Assembly (NCBI GenBank): GCA_020848545.1
Contig: JADLHZ010000091.1
Coordinates: forward strand, 1 to 64,000
Length of the DNA: 64,000 bases
Origin: Deltaproteobacteria bacterium
Lineage (GTDB): Bacteria; Myxococcota; JADLHZ01
Reading direction: 5' to 3'
Under the pieces are notes generated by a model, which was not told where the DNA came from, did not search any database, and saw only the letters and a program-made list of their open reading frames with translations. A program made the translations under genes and the position numbers. This document shows, one piece after another, positions 39,707 through 48,035 of the stretch. The number at the start of each line of letters is the position of its first letter. Within the stretch, counting starts at the first letter, position 1.

Positions 39707-42700
39707 ATGAGCAAGGCAACTGTGTGGAAGAAGTGGATTGTCGTGGCCGCATTGGCGACGCTGGTGACCCGACCGGCTGACGCCGCGACGACCAGCGCCG
39801 TGATCTTTGGCGACGTCATCGACGTGGCGAACGGCAACAAGGCCGTGCCGGACGCCATCATCGTCGTCACCTCGCCGAGCTTGCAGGGCGAGCAGACGGC
39901 GATCTCCGACGAAAACGGCAGCTACCGCATCGATCAGCTCCCGCCCGGCGACTACGAGGTGAAGGCGAGCGCGCCCGGGTTCAAGGAGTTCGCCTTGCCC
40001 GGCGTCAAGCTGCTCGTCGGCCGCGAGATCAAGGTGCGCATCAGCATGATCCCCGAGCTCATCCAGGGCGAAGAGATCGTCGTCTCGCGCATCACCTCTT
40101 CGATCGACCAAGGCTCGACGACGACCGGCCTCACCGTGACGAAGGACTACATGGAGCGCGTCACCACGAAGCGCTCGATGGAAGCGATCACGGAGGCGAC
40201 GCCGGGCGCGCAGATCGACGAGTACGGCATCTCGTTCGCCGGCTCGACCTCGCCCGAGAACAACTTCGTCGTCGACGGGTTGAACGTGACGAACACGCAG
40301 TACGGCGTCAACGGCGTCAACCTGCCGATCGAGTTCTTCGACCAAATCGCCGTCAGCGTCGGCGGCTACATGCCCGAGTTCGGCAACGCCACCGGCGGCG
40401 TCGTCAACGCGATCACCAAGCTCGGCGGCAATGAATTCCACGGCTCGGTGTTCAACTACACGACGCCGCTGCGCCTCCAAGCCATCGAGATCACGCGGGC
40501 GGCCGAGACGATCAGCCGGACCGGCGGCCTCGACATCCGCCAGCAGATCGGCTTCGAGCTCGGCGGTCCGATCGTCAAGGACCGCCTTTGGTTCCACGTC
40601 GGCTTCGCTCCGACCTGGAGCAACTTCTCGACGACCAAGCGCTTCCGCCGCCAAGTCGATCGCACGGGCGGCGCCGACGGCGGTCCGGACGGCATTCCGG
40701 ACCGCAACGCGCAGGATCAGATCGAGACTGAGGAGATGACCCGCTACGCGCTGAAGTACGGCACGTTTTCGCAGGTCTATTCCTACACCGCGAAGCTCAC
40801 GCTCAACATCAACGACGGCAACCGCATCACCGTCGGCACCACTGGCAACCCGTCGTTCGACGCCGGCTACAACAACGGCTTCGGCCCGACCGGCGGTGGC
40901 GCCAGCATGACCGCCGACGAGAGCCACTTCCTCGCGCGCAACAGGAGCGGCGACTACAACGTTCGCGCCAACTACGAAGGCAAGTTCCTCGACAACAAGC
41001 TGCTCCTGAACGCCGTCGTCGGCTACACGGTGTCGGATTCTTACGACAGCACCTTCGACAGCCGCGGCGACGCGCAACAGATCGTGTGGACGCCCTTTCT
41101 CGACATCGCGCAGTTCGAGCCGAACCTCGCCGAAGACTGCAAGCCGTTCATCGACCCGGCGACCAACCAACCACGCGTCAACCCGGACAGCGGCCTCGTC
41201 GAGTCGCGCTGCCGCGTGGCCAATTACCAGATCGGCGGCGTCGGCTACCTCGAGTCGAACAAGAACGAGCGGGTCCTCGGCAACGCGAATGTCGCCTACA
41301 TCTTGAAGGCGCTCGGCACGCTGCAGCTGAAGGGCGGCATCGAAATTCAGCACGCGCGCGTGACCAATCGCTCGCGCTACACCGGCGGCACCTCGGTGCA
41401 GGTCATCGACAACGTCGGCGACGGTAACCCGGCCGATTTCGTGTACCAGGACGCGCGCCGCTACGGCCGCATCCGCCGCGGCCCGGACGGACAGCCGATC
41501 ACCGACGATCCGACGACGATCGGCGAAGAGGACGTCGAAGAGCACCCGTTCTGGCAGAACAGCGTGTACTTCAACAACTACGCCGCGTTCGCGCAGGCGC
41601 AGTGGGCGATCGAGAAGATCAACGTCAACCTCGCCGGCGGTCTGCGCTTCGACTTCCAGGACATGTACGGCGGCATCATCAACCCGCAGACGCGCCAGGC
41701 CGAGCGCGCGTTCGCTCTCGCCAACCTGTCCCCCCGCGTCGGCGCGATTTGGGATCCGCTCGGCAACGGCCGCACGAAGATCATGGCGTCGTACGGCCGC
41801 TTCTATCAGCTCGTGCCGTTGAACGCGCTCATCCGCAGCTTGCCGGCGGAAGAGACCGTCACCGTCGATCGCCAAGGCCCCGGCGCCGCAGGCTGCACCG
41901 AGACCGTTCCGACGAAGTGCCCCGCCGACGACTCGACGCGCTCGGCGGCCGGCGGCGTCGCCACCACGCAGATCGCGCAAGACATCAGCGGCCAGTACAC
42001 CGACCAAGTGCAGGTGGGCGCCGAGTACCAGATCCTCCAAGACCTGATGGTCGGCGTCACCTACCAGCACAACCAGTTCGGTAACGTCATCGAAGACGTC
42101 GCGCTCGACGACACGGGCTCCGCGTACTTCCTCGGCAACCCGGGCGTGGCGCCGTCGCCGTCGTGCAAGGTCGACGCGGACAAGAACCAGTTCTGTAACA
42201 TTCAGGATCAGGTGAACGCCGATCCGCTGCTGCGCCGCAACGTGACGATCCGCCTCCCGAAGCCGGAGCGCCGCTACGACGGCATCAGCATCTACGTGAC
42301 GAAGTCGCTGTCGCGAAACTTCATCATCCAAGCGTCCTACGTGCTCTCGTTCTTGCGCGGTAACTTCTCCGGCTTGTTTCGCCCCGAGACGCAGCAGATC
42401 AACCCGAACATCACCTCGGACTTCGATCTCGCGACGCTTTTGCCGAACCGCTACGGCTACTTGCCTTCGGATCGCCGCCACCAGTTCAAGCTCGACGGCG
42501 CCTACATCGCGCAGATCACCGAGCGCTTCAGCGTGGTGCCGAACCTCGTGTTCCGCGTGGAGTCAGGCCAGCCGTACAGCTACACCGGCGCCCACCGCAT
42601 CTACGGCACCGGCGAGGCGTACATCTTGACCCGCGGCGTCGCCGGCACGACCGACCCGTATCTGCAGATCGACGTCGGCGTGAAGGCCGAATACAAGTTC

Positions 42701-42952
42701 AGCAAGGACACGGCGTTGAACGTCGGTCTCACCTTCATCAACGTCGGCAGCATCCAGCTCGTGCGCGACGTCGACCAAGACTTCACGCAAGAGAGCTCGC
42801 GCATGCGCCCGGTGCTCGGCGGCGACAAAGAGGACTTGAAGTACCTGAAGGACACGAACAACACGCCGGTGCTCTTGAACCCGAACTTCGGCGTCGCCAC
42901 GCGGCGCTGGGTGCCGATGGAGATGCGCGTCGACGCGCGCCTCACGTTCTGA
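39707..42952 (+). CDS. TonB-dependent outer-membrane receptor with carboxypeptidase-regulatory-like domain (Oar type)
   Basis: 1081 residues. Signal peptide (WIVVAALATLVTRPADA), then an Ig-like regulatory domain (about 35-115; GSYRIDQLPPGDYEVKASAP). A plug domain follows with RSMEAITEATPGAQIDEYGI and NNFVVDGLNVTNTQYGVNGV, then a large barrel with many aromatic strands ending MEMRVDARLTF, an outer-membrane C-terminal signature. The regulatory domain plus plug plus barrel resembles Oar/SusC-type receptors. Known roles are uptake of large substrates or protein export (Oar in Myxococcus). Genes for its energiser lie directly upstream. Confidence 0.9.
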   Translation: MSKATVWKKWIVVAALATLVTRPADAATTSAVIFGDVIDVANGNKAVPDAIIVVTSPSLQGEQTAISDENGSYRIDQLPPGDYEVKASAPGFKEFALPGVKLLVGREIKVRISMIPELIQGEEIVVSRITSSIDQGSTTTGLTVTKDYMERVTTKRSMEAITEATPGAQIDEYGISFAGSTSPENNFVVDGLNVTNTQYGVNGVNLPIEFFDQIAVSVGGYMPEFGNATGGVVNAITKLGGNEFHGSVFNYTTPLRLQAIEITRAAETISRTGGLDIRQQIGFELGGPIVKDRLWFHVGFAPTWSNFSTTKRFRRQVDRTGGADGGPDGIPDRNAQDQIETEEMTRYALKYGTFSQVYSYTAKLTLNINDGNRITVGTTGNPSFDAGYNNGFGPTGGGASMTADESHFLARNRSGDYNVRANYEGKFLDNKLLLNAVVGYTVSDSYDSTFDSRGDAQQIVWTPFLDIAQFEPNLAEDCKPFIDPATNQPRVNPDSGLVESRCRVANYQIGGVGYLESNKNERVLGNANVAYILKALGTLQLKGGIEIQHARVTNRSRYTGGTSVQVIDNVGDGNPADFVYQDARRYGRIRRGPDGQPITDDPTTIGEEDVEEHPFWQNSVYFNNYAAFAQAQWAIEKINVNLAGGLRFDFQDMYGGIINPQTRQAERAFALANLSPRVGAIWDPLGNGRTKIMASYGRFYQLVPLNALIRSLPAEETVTVDRQGPGAAGCTETVPTKCPADDSTRSAAGGVATTQIAQDISGQYTDQVQVGAEYQILQDLMVGVTYQHNQFGNVIEDVALDDTGSAYFLGNPGVAPSPSCKVDADKNQFCNIQDQVNADPLLRRNVTIRLPKPERRYDGISIYVTKSLSRNFIIQASYVLSFLRGNFSGLFRPETQQINPNITSDFDLATLLPNRYGYLPSDRRHQFKLDGAYIAQITERFSVVPNLVFRVESGQPYSYTGAHRIYGTGEAYILTRGVAGTTDPYLQIDVGVKAEYKFSKDTALNVGLTFINVGSIQLVRDVDQDFTQESSRMRPVLGGDKEDLKYLKDTNNTPVLLNPNFGVATRRWVPMEMRVDARLTF

Positions 42953-42998
42953 TTCGTTCGAGCCCGAGAAGAGCCGAGAGATACAAAGGAAGATGGCT

Positions 42999-44075
42999 AT
43001 GAAGAAGACACTGCTCTGCACCTTGATCGTCGCCGCGGCCGCCTGCGCCGAGCCCTATGATGTCGATCCGAACGCGGACAAGAACCCGCAGGTCACGATC
43101 CGCGGCGCCGACGCTGGCGACCTCGCTGGCACGCGCGACGTGCTGATGCGCGATCCGTTCCTGCCGCCGCGCACGTTCTTGACCAACAGCGATCGCAACG
43201 TCTCGAACTTCGAGTGGGACGGTGTGTCGCCGGTCTACCCGTTCAACTTCCCGTTCATCCGCTTCAACAAGCTGTTGAACGGCGCGACGATCGAGGGCAC
43301 CGCCGTCGACGAGCTGACCAAGCGTGAGCTCGGCAACTGCAGCCCGATCCCGGGCGCGATCGAGGTGACCGAAGACGGCGCGCCGGTCGCGAACATCCGA
43401 ACCTGCTACAGCCCGTCGGACAAGCTCGTCGGCGTGCAAAAGGCGACGGCGACCGGCGCGGCCATGACCTACCTGCGCTACGAGACGGACTACGCCTTCA
43501 CCGTCACCGAGAACATCAAGGACAAGAAGGGCCGCGCGCTCGAGCGTTACACGGCCGCCTTCACGACGCGGCCGTTCATGCCGCTCGTGGCTTCGAGCCA
43601 GTCGAAGCTCGTCACGATCTGGGGCGCGCCAACGACCGGCTTCGCCAACCTGCCGACGGACGCTCTTCCGTTCCACACGCGGGCGTTGCGCATCAGCTTC
43701 TCGGGGCCAATGTCCGGCTCCGCCGCTACGCTCGGCCTGCGCACCGCGCGCTTGCTCGACGGCAACGGCACCGAAGTCAGCGTCGTCGATCCGAAGTCAG
43801 GTGACCAAGTCACCGCGATCTTCACGCACTACGGCAAGAACCAGGACGAGACCGCGCCCGTCACCGCCGATACCCGCACCGTGTTCATGTACTCGCCGCA
43901 CAGCTTGATCGGCGACGGCTCGGACGGCTTGCCGGACGGCGACTACGAGATCGTGCTGCCGACGACCGTCACCGACGACGGCACCGTGATGGGCACGAAG
44001 GCCGCGCCGGTACCGGTGCCGCTGAAGGCGGAAGTGCGCATTCCGTTCACGGTGGCGGAAGAAGAAGCCGAATAA
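42999..44075 (+). CDS. Lipoprotein partner of the TonB-dependent receptor
   Basis: 358 residues. ATG at 42999 is preferred over 42993 because AAAGGAAG is then correctly spaced. Lipoprotein signal LCTLIVAAAAC gives Cys 16. The rest is beta-rich: FPFIRFNKLLNGATIEGTAV and LRISFSGPMSGSAATLGLR are like bacterial Ig-like (SbsA/Big_5-type) domains, of which there seem to be two or three. Its place right after the receptor suggests a surface or periplasmic accessory, comparable to lipoproteins paired with SusC-like receptors, but it is not a SusD homologue by eye. Confidence 0.65.
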   Translation: MKKTLLCTLIVAAAACAEPYDVDPNADKNPQVTIRGADAGDLAGTRDVLMRDPFLPPRTFLTNSDRNVSNFEWDGVSPVYPFNFPFIRFNKLLNGATIEGTAVDELTKRELGNCSPIPGAIEVTEDGAPVANIRTCYSPSDKLVGVQKATATGAAMTYLRYETDYAFTVTENIKDKKGRALERYTAAFTTRPFMPLVASSQSKLVTIWGAPTTGFANLPTDALPFHTRALRISFSGPMSGSAATLGLRTARLLDGNGTEVSVVDPKSGDQVTAIFTHYGKNQDETAPVTADTRTVFMYSPHSLIGDGSDGLPDGDYEIVLPTTVTDDGTVMGTKAAPVPVPLKAEVRIPFTVAEEEAE

Positions 44076-44082
44076 GACATGA

Positions 44083-45447
44083 TCAAAGCTTTTCGTCGAG
44101 CGGCGCGCTCCCTTTGAGGCCGTGGCGTTCGTCGAGCTCGTCCAAGCACGCGTCGAGCACCTTCAGGCCGGCGTCGACGTGCTCTTCGGTGACGACGAGC
44201 GGCGGGGCGAAGCGGATCGTCGACTTGCCGCACGAGAGCAACAAGAGGCCCTTCGTGAACGCGAGCTGCTCGAGCTCGCCGACGTACTGACCTGCGGGCT
44301 CCCGCGTTTTGGGGTCGACGAACTCGGCGCCGATCATCAGCCCGGTGCCGCGGATGTCGCCGATCACCTTGTGTTGCTTCTGCAGCGCGCGCAGGCCGGC
44401 GAGCATGTGCTCACCGACGCGCTTCACCTGCGGCAAGAGCGGCTCGATCACCTCGAGCGTCGCCAGCGCCGCCGCGCAGCACACGGGGTTTCCTCCATAA
44501 GTGCTTCCATGGCTGCCGCGCGGCCACGTCATCACCTTCTCCTTGGCGATGATCGCGCCGATCGGCATGCCGCTCCCTAGACCCTTCGCGCTGACGATGA
44601 CGTCGGGCATCACGTCGAAGATGCTCGCCGCGAACATCTCGCCGGTGCGGCCGATCCCGGATTGCACCTCGTCGTAGACGAGCAAGATGCCGTGCTCGTC
44701 GCAGATGCGCCGCAGATCTTGGAGGAACTTCACCGGCGGCATCACGTAGCCGCCTTCGCCCAAGATCGGCTCCAAGAAGATCGCGGCGACCTCGCGCGGA
44801 TCGACGTGGTTCAAGAACCAGTCCTTCTCGAGCACCGTGCCGCACGAGCACGCGCTCATGCACTCCGCCTGCTTCTTCTGCATCGGGCAGCGGTACGGAT
44901 ACGCGTACGGGATGTGGATGACGCCCGGCACGAGCGGGCCGAAGAACGCGCGCTGGCCCACCTTCGACGAGTTCAGCGAGATCGCGCCGTACGAGCGCCC
45001 GTGAAAGCCGCCCTTCATCGCGATGATGTACTGGCGACGGGTATGGTGGCGCACGAGCTTCAACGCGCCTTCGATCGCCTCGGTGCCGGAGTTCGTGAGG
45101 AACACCTTCTTCGGGCCCATGCTCGGCAAGTAGCCGGCGAGCTTCTCGCAGAGCTTCGAGAACGTGTCGTAATAAAAGTCGGTCCCACAGATGTGCAGGA
45201 ACTTGTCGGCCGCGTCTTTGATCGCTTGGACGACCTTTGGATGGCTGTGGCCTGTCGAGGCGACGGCGATGCCGGCCATGAAGTCCAAGTAGCGGTTGCC
45301 ATCGACGTCGAAGATCCACGGGCCTTCGCCGCGATCGACGACGAGCGGATATTCTTTGATGTACGACGGCGAGCTGTAACGCTTGTCTTGCTCGATGATC
45401 GCTTTGGCCTTCGGACCCGGCGGGGCGACTTTGATCTCGGGGTTCAT
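44083..45447 (-). CDS. Class III aminotransferase (4-aminobutyrate aminotransferase-like)
   Basis: 454 residues. VFLTNSGTEAIEGALKLVRH, KGGFHGRSYGAISLNSSK, VYDEVQSGIGRTGEMFA and VIVSAKGLGSGMPIGAIIA (PLP Lys in SAKG) are the class III motifs. The segment YRCPMQKKQAECMSACSCG is longer in Cys than in most relatives. It transfers the terminal amino group of omega-amino acids such as GABA, or of basic amino acids, to 2-oxoglutarate. ATG at 45447 is chosen since the longer ORF runs under the divergent gene. It converges with the receptor operon with only 7 bases between stops. Confidence 0.88.
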   Translation of the reverse strand: MNPEIKVAPPGPKAKAIIEQDKRYSSPSYIKEYPLVVDRGEGPWIFDVDGNRYLDFMAGIAVASTGHSHPKVVQAIKDAADKFLHICGTDFYYDTFSKLCEKLAGYLPSMGPKKVFLTNSGTEAIEGALKLVRHHTRRQYIIAMKGGFHGRSYGAISLNSSKVGQRAFFGPLVPGVIHIPYAYPYRCPMQKKQAECMSACSCGTVLEKDWFLNHVDPREVAAIFLEPILGEGGYVMPPVKFLQDLRRICDEHGILLVYDEVQSGIGRTGEMFAASIFDVMPDVIVSAKGLGSGMPIGAIIAKEKVMTWPRGSHGSTYGGNPVCCAAALATLEVIEPLLPQVKRVGEHMLAGLRALQKQHKVIGDIRGTGLMIGAEFVDPKTREPAGQYVGELEQLAFTKGLLLLSCGKSTIRFAPPLVVTEEHVDAGLKVLDACLDELDERHGLKGSAPLDEKL

Positions 45448-45463
45448 GGGCGCGGAGGCTAAC

Positions 45464-45919
45464 ATGAGTGGCAGCAGCTGCGCGATGGTCAGCGGCGACG
45501 GCTTCGACATCGTGCTCGACGCGGGGATCCGCATCAGCTGGGACATCGACTCGATGGAAGTCGGCGCCGAGCACCATCGCGCTGAAGAGGAAGCGTTCAC
45601 GAAGCAGCTCGTCGCGATGCTGCCCGCGATCGGTCGCGCCATCGATGAAGTGAAGCAGCGCGGCAAGCTCGTGCTCAGGAAGAACGCGCGCAACGACGTG
45701 CGCTACTACGATGCCACCGCGCGCGAGGAGGAGAAGAAGTGGGGCAAGCCGCTCGTCAATCCGTGCGAGATCCACTACGCGCCGAAGCTCGGCACCATCG
45801 CGTTCTTCGAGCTGCGCCTTCACTGCGACGTGATCGACTGGGCAGCGCTCGACGCCTTGGCGCCGAAGATCGACGCGATCGTCCGCGCGCAACTCGCGGC
45901 CTCGCCCGAGGTCGAATGA
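45464..45919 (+). CDS. Hypothetical protein
   Basis: 151 residues, ATG preceded by GGAGG. A small soluble alpha/beta protein: DGFDIVLDAGIRISWDIDSM, helix TKQLVAMLPAIGRAIDEVKQ, then strands GTIAFFELRLHCDVIDWAAL and a final helix. No motif of a known enzyme is visible. It is divergent from the aminotransferase, with 16 bases between the two start codons, so the promoters must overlap the coding starts. Confidence 0.6.
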   Translation: MSGSSCAMVSGDGFDIVLDAGIRISWDIDSMEVGAEHHRAEEEAFTKQLVAMLPAIGRAIDEVKQRGKLVLRKNARNDVRYYDATAREEEKKWGKPLVNPCEIHYAPKLGTIAFFELRLHCDVIDWAALDALAPKIDAIVRAQLAASPEVE

Positions 45920-45930
45920 TGCGCCGCATC

Positions 45931-45965
45931 AAAGGCCTCACGAACGACCGAGGCGTTTTGTCTTC
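45931..45965 (+). terminator. Possible terminator after the hypothetical gene
   Basis: GCCTC at 45935 pairs with GAGGC ending at 45954 and is followed by GTTTTGTCTTCTT. The loop is long and the stem short, so this is a weak candidate. It lies between the hypothetical gene and pyruvate kinase. Confidence 0.35.
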
Positions 45966-46000
45966 TTGACTCGTACTGGCATCGGCGTTTCTCTCGAAGC

Positions 46001-47416
46001 GTGCATCGCCAAACGAAGATCGTCTGCACCATCGGCCCAAAATCCAACACACGCGAGATGATCGACAAGCTCATCGGCGCCGGCATGGACGTCGCGCGCC
46101 TGAACTTCTCGCACGGAACGCACGACACGCACCGGGCGATCTACAACATCCTGCGCGAGCGCGCCGAAGCGTGGGGCAGGCCGCTCGCGATCCTGCAAGA
46201 TCTGCAGGGCCCGAAGATCCGCCTCGGCGTGTTGTTGCCCGGCCGGCCCACGGTGATGCCGGACGGCGAGACGATCATCCTGTCGATGGATCCGAACGAT
46301 CAGCGCCCGAACGCGTTTCCCGCCGACTACGAGAACCTCACCGAGGACGTGAAGCCGGGCGATCCCATCTTGCTCGACGACGGCAACATCGTGCTCGACG
46401 TGCTGAACGTGACGCCGAAGGAGGTCACGTGCCGCGTGGTGCAAGGCGGCGTCCTGCGCAGCAAGGTCGGCATGCACCTGCCGCAGTCACGGGTGTCGAC
46501 GCCGATCCTCTCGGACAAGGACATCGCGGATTTGAAGTTCGGGCTCGAGCTCGGAGTCGATTACATCGCGCTCTCGTTCGTCAGAAACGCCGCCGACGTG
46601 CGCACGGCGCGCAAGTTGATCGGCGCCGAAGAGCCGCACATCATCGCCAAGATCGAGACGCCGGAAGGCCTGCATCGCCTCGACGAAATCCTCGAGGTCG
46701 CCGACGGCATCATGGTCGCGCGCGGCGATCTCGGCGTCGAGCTCGCGCCGGAGAAGGTGCCGGTCGCGCAGAAGCACATGATCGATCTCGCGAACGACGC
46801 GCGCAAGCCGGTGATCGTCGCCACGCAGATGCTCGAGACCATGGTCGAGAACATGCGGCCGACGCGTGCCGAGGCGAGCGACGTCGCCAACGCCGTGTTC
46901 GACGGCGCCGACGCCGTGATGCTCAGCGGCGAGACGGCGAACGGCCAGCACCCGATCCGCACGGTCGAGATGATGGCGTCGATCATCCGCGAGGTCGAAG
47001 GGTCGCCGCGCTACTGGCAGAGCCGCCGCGCGCTCTCGGCCGGCGATCAGAACTACGCGAACGCCATCGCGCGCGCAGCCGTGGCCGCGCAAGCGGAGCT
47101 CGGGCTCAGCTTGATCGCTGCGCACACCATGACCGGCTACAGCGCGCGCCTGATCTCGAGCTACCGGCCGAAGGCGCGCATCGTCGCCCTGACGCCCTCG
47201 AAGGGGACGGAGCGGCGCATGAACCTTTATTGGGGGGTGCTGCCGCTGCCGCTCGTCGATGTGGAGAACACCGACGAATTGATTAAGCAGCTAGAAACGG
47301 TGCTGGTCAAAAGAGGGCTCGTCGCGGCAGGTCAGGCGATCGTCATCTGTTCCAATATCCCGGCTGTGTCACAACACAATACTAATTTCTTGAAGTTGCA
47401 CCGCATCGCAAGCTAA
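46001..47416 (+). CDS. pyk: Pyruvate kinase
   Basis: 471 residues from a GTG at 46001. TKIVCTIGPKSNTREMIDKL and DVARLNFSHGTHDTH open the TIM barrel (substrate/ADP-binding Arg and Asn present), HIIAKIETPEGLHRLDEIL carries the catalytic Lys and the metal-binding Glu, and GIMVARGDLGVELAPEKVP the metal-binding Asp. AVMLSGETANGQHPIRTVEM and the C-terminal allosteric domain (LGLSLIAAHTMTGYSARLIS) complete a full-length type II enzyme. It makes ATP and pyruvate from phosphoenolpyruvate, the last step of glycolysis. Confidence 0.96.
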   Translation: MHRQTKIVCTIGPKSNTREMIDKLIGAGMDVARLNFSHGTHDTHRAIYNILRERAEAWGRPLAILQDLQGPKIRLGVLLPGRPTVMPDGETIILSMDPNDQRPNAFPADYENLTEDVKPGDPILLDDGNIVLDVLNVTPKEVTCRVVQGGVLRSKVGMHLPQSRVSTPILSDKDIADLKFGLELGVDYIALSFVRNAADVRTARKLIGAEEPHIIAKIETPEGLHRLDEILEVADGIMVARGDLGVELAPEKVPVAQKHMIDLANDARKPVIVATQMLETMVENMRPTRAEASDVANAVFDGADAVMLSGETANGQHPIRTVEMMASIIREVEGSPRYWQSRRALSAGDQNYANAIARAAVAAQAELGLSLIAAHTMTGYSARLISSYRPKARIVALTPSKGTERRMNLYWGVLPLPLVDVENTDELIKQLETVLVKRGLVAAGQAIVICSNIPAVSQHNTNFLKLHRIAS

Positions 47417-47457
47417 AGCTCTTGAGCGCACTGAGGAAATAAACGGAGACCACATCA

Positions 47458-47916
47458 ATGACAACACGCCGGACGAGCACTGCCAAAAAGGTCACCAACA
47501 CGAAACGTCGCGCCGCGCTCGTCCAGGCTGCCGCGAAGGAGAAACAACGGGCGCACACGCGTCTCGCCGTCAATCTCCTCATCGATTACCAAGTCCTCGA
47601 TCAGTTCTTATACGACTACGCCACCAATATTTCGCTCGGCGGCGTCTTCATCCGCTCGACGAACCCGCTCCCGGTTGGCACCAAGCTGCGCGTGCAGTTC
47701 TCGCTGCCAGGCTTGGAAGAGACGGTGGTGACGTGGGGAGAAGTCGCACACGTCATCGAGGAGCGCGCAAAGGAAGGCTTCCGCGGCATGGGCATCCGCT
47801 TCGATGATCTCGATCCGAAGTCGAAGCGCGTGATCGATCAGCTGATCACGACCGGCCACAAGGCGTTGCTCTCGAGCGCGCAACGGGCCGCGAACAGCAA
47901 CGGCAAAGCGAACTGA
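47458..47916 (+). CDS. PilZ-domain protein (TIGR02266-like)
   Basis: 152 residues. A basic N-terminal extension (TTRRTSTAKKVTNTKRRAAL) is followed by a PilZ domain: RAHTRLAVNLLIDYQ supplies an Arg-containing N-terminal motif, though the usual RxxxR is only partly kept, and NISLGGVFIRSTNPLPVGTK the (D/N)xSxxG motif. GFRGMGIRFDDLDPKSKRVI is typical of the myxobacterial PilZ subgroup. It may bind c-di-GMP weakly or act as a protein-interaction module. 41 bases after pyk, so possibly co-transcribed. Confidence 0.88.
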   Translation: MTTRRTSTAKKVTNTKRRAALVQAAAKEKQRAHTRLAVNLLIDYQVLDQFLYDYATNISLGGVFIRSTNPLPVGTKLRVQFSLPGLEETVVTWGEVAHVIEERAKEGFRGMGIRFDDLDPKSKRVIDQLITTGHKALLSSAQRAANSNGKAN

Positions 47917-47923
47917 GCTCACG

Positions 47924-47944
47924 GCTGCTCGCTCCTCGAGCAGC
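47924..47944 (+). terminator. Hairpin after the PilZ gene
   Basis: An 8-bp perfect stem (GCTGCTCG with CGAGCAGC) has a 5-base loop, 8 bases after the stop. Only a short TTT follows, so termination is plausible but not proven. Confidence 0.4.
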
Positions 47945-47995
47945 AGAAGTTTCGCCTCAGCAACGTAGCCCTTGCCCTCGATGTTCATGCCTACA

Positions 47996-48015
47996 CGCAT
48001 GCTTGGATGCATGCG
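47996..48015 (+). promoter_or_regulatory. Inverted repeat upstream of the Cys-rich lipoprotein gene
   Basis: CGCATGC and GCATGCG form a perfect 7-bp inverted repeat with a 6-base spacer, 20 bases upstream of the ATG at 48036 and overlapping GATAGGGTACACT, a possible -10 region. It may be an operator or a 5'-leader hairpin. Confidence 0.3.
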
Positions 48016-48035
48016 ATAGGGTACACTCAGTCACG

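Noticed and set aside
39488-42481. 997-residue reverse-strand open frame
   Set aside because: Antisense to the TonB-dependent receptor gene, which has full domain structure; no start signal and biased composition.
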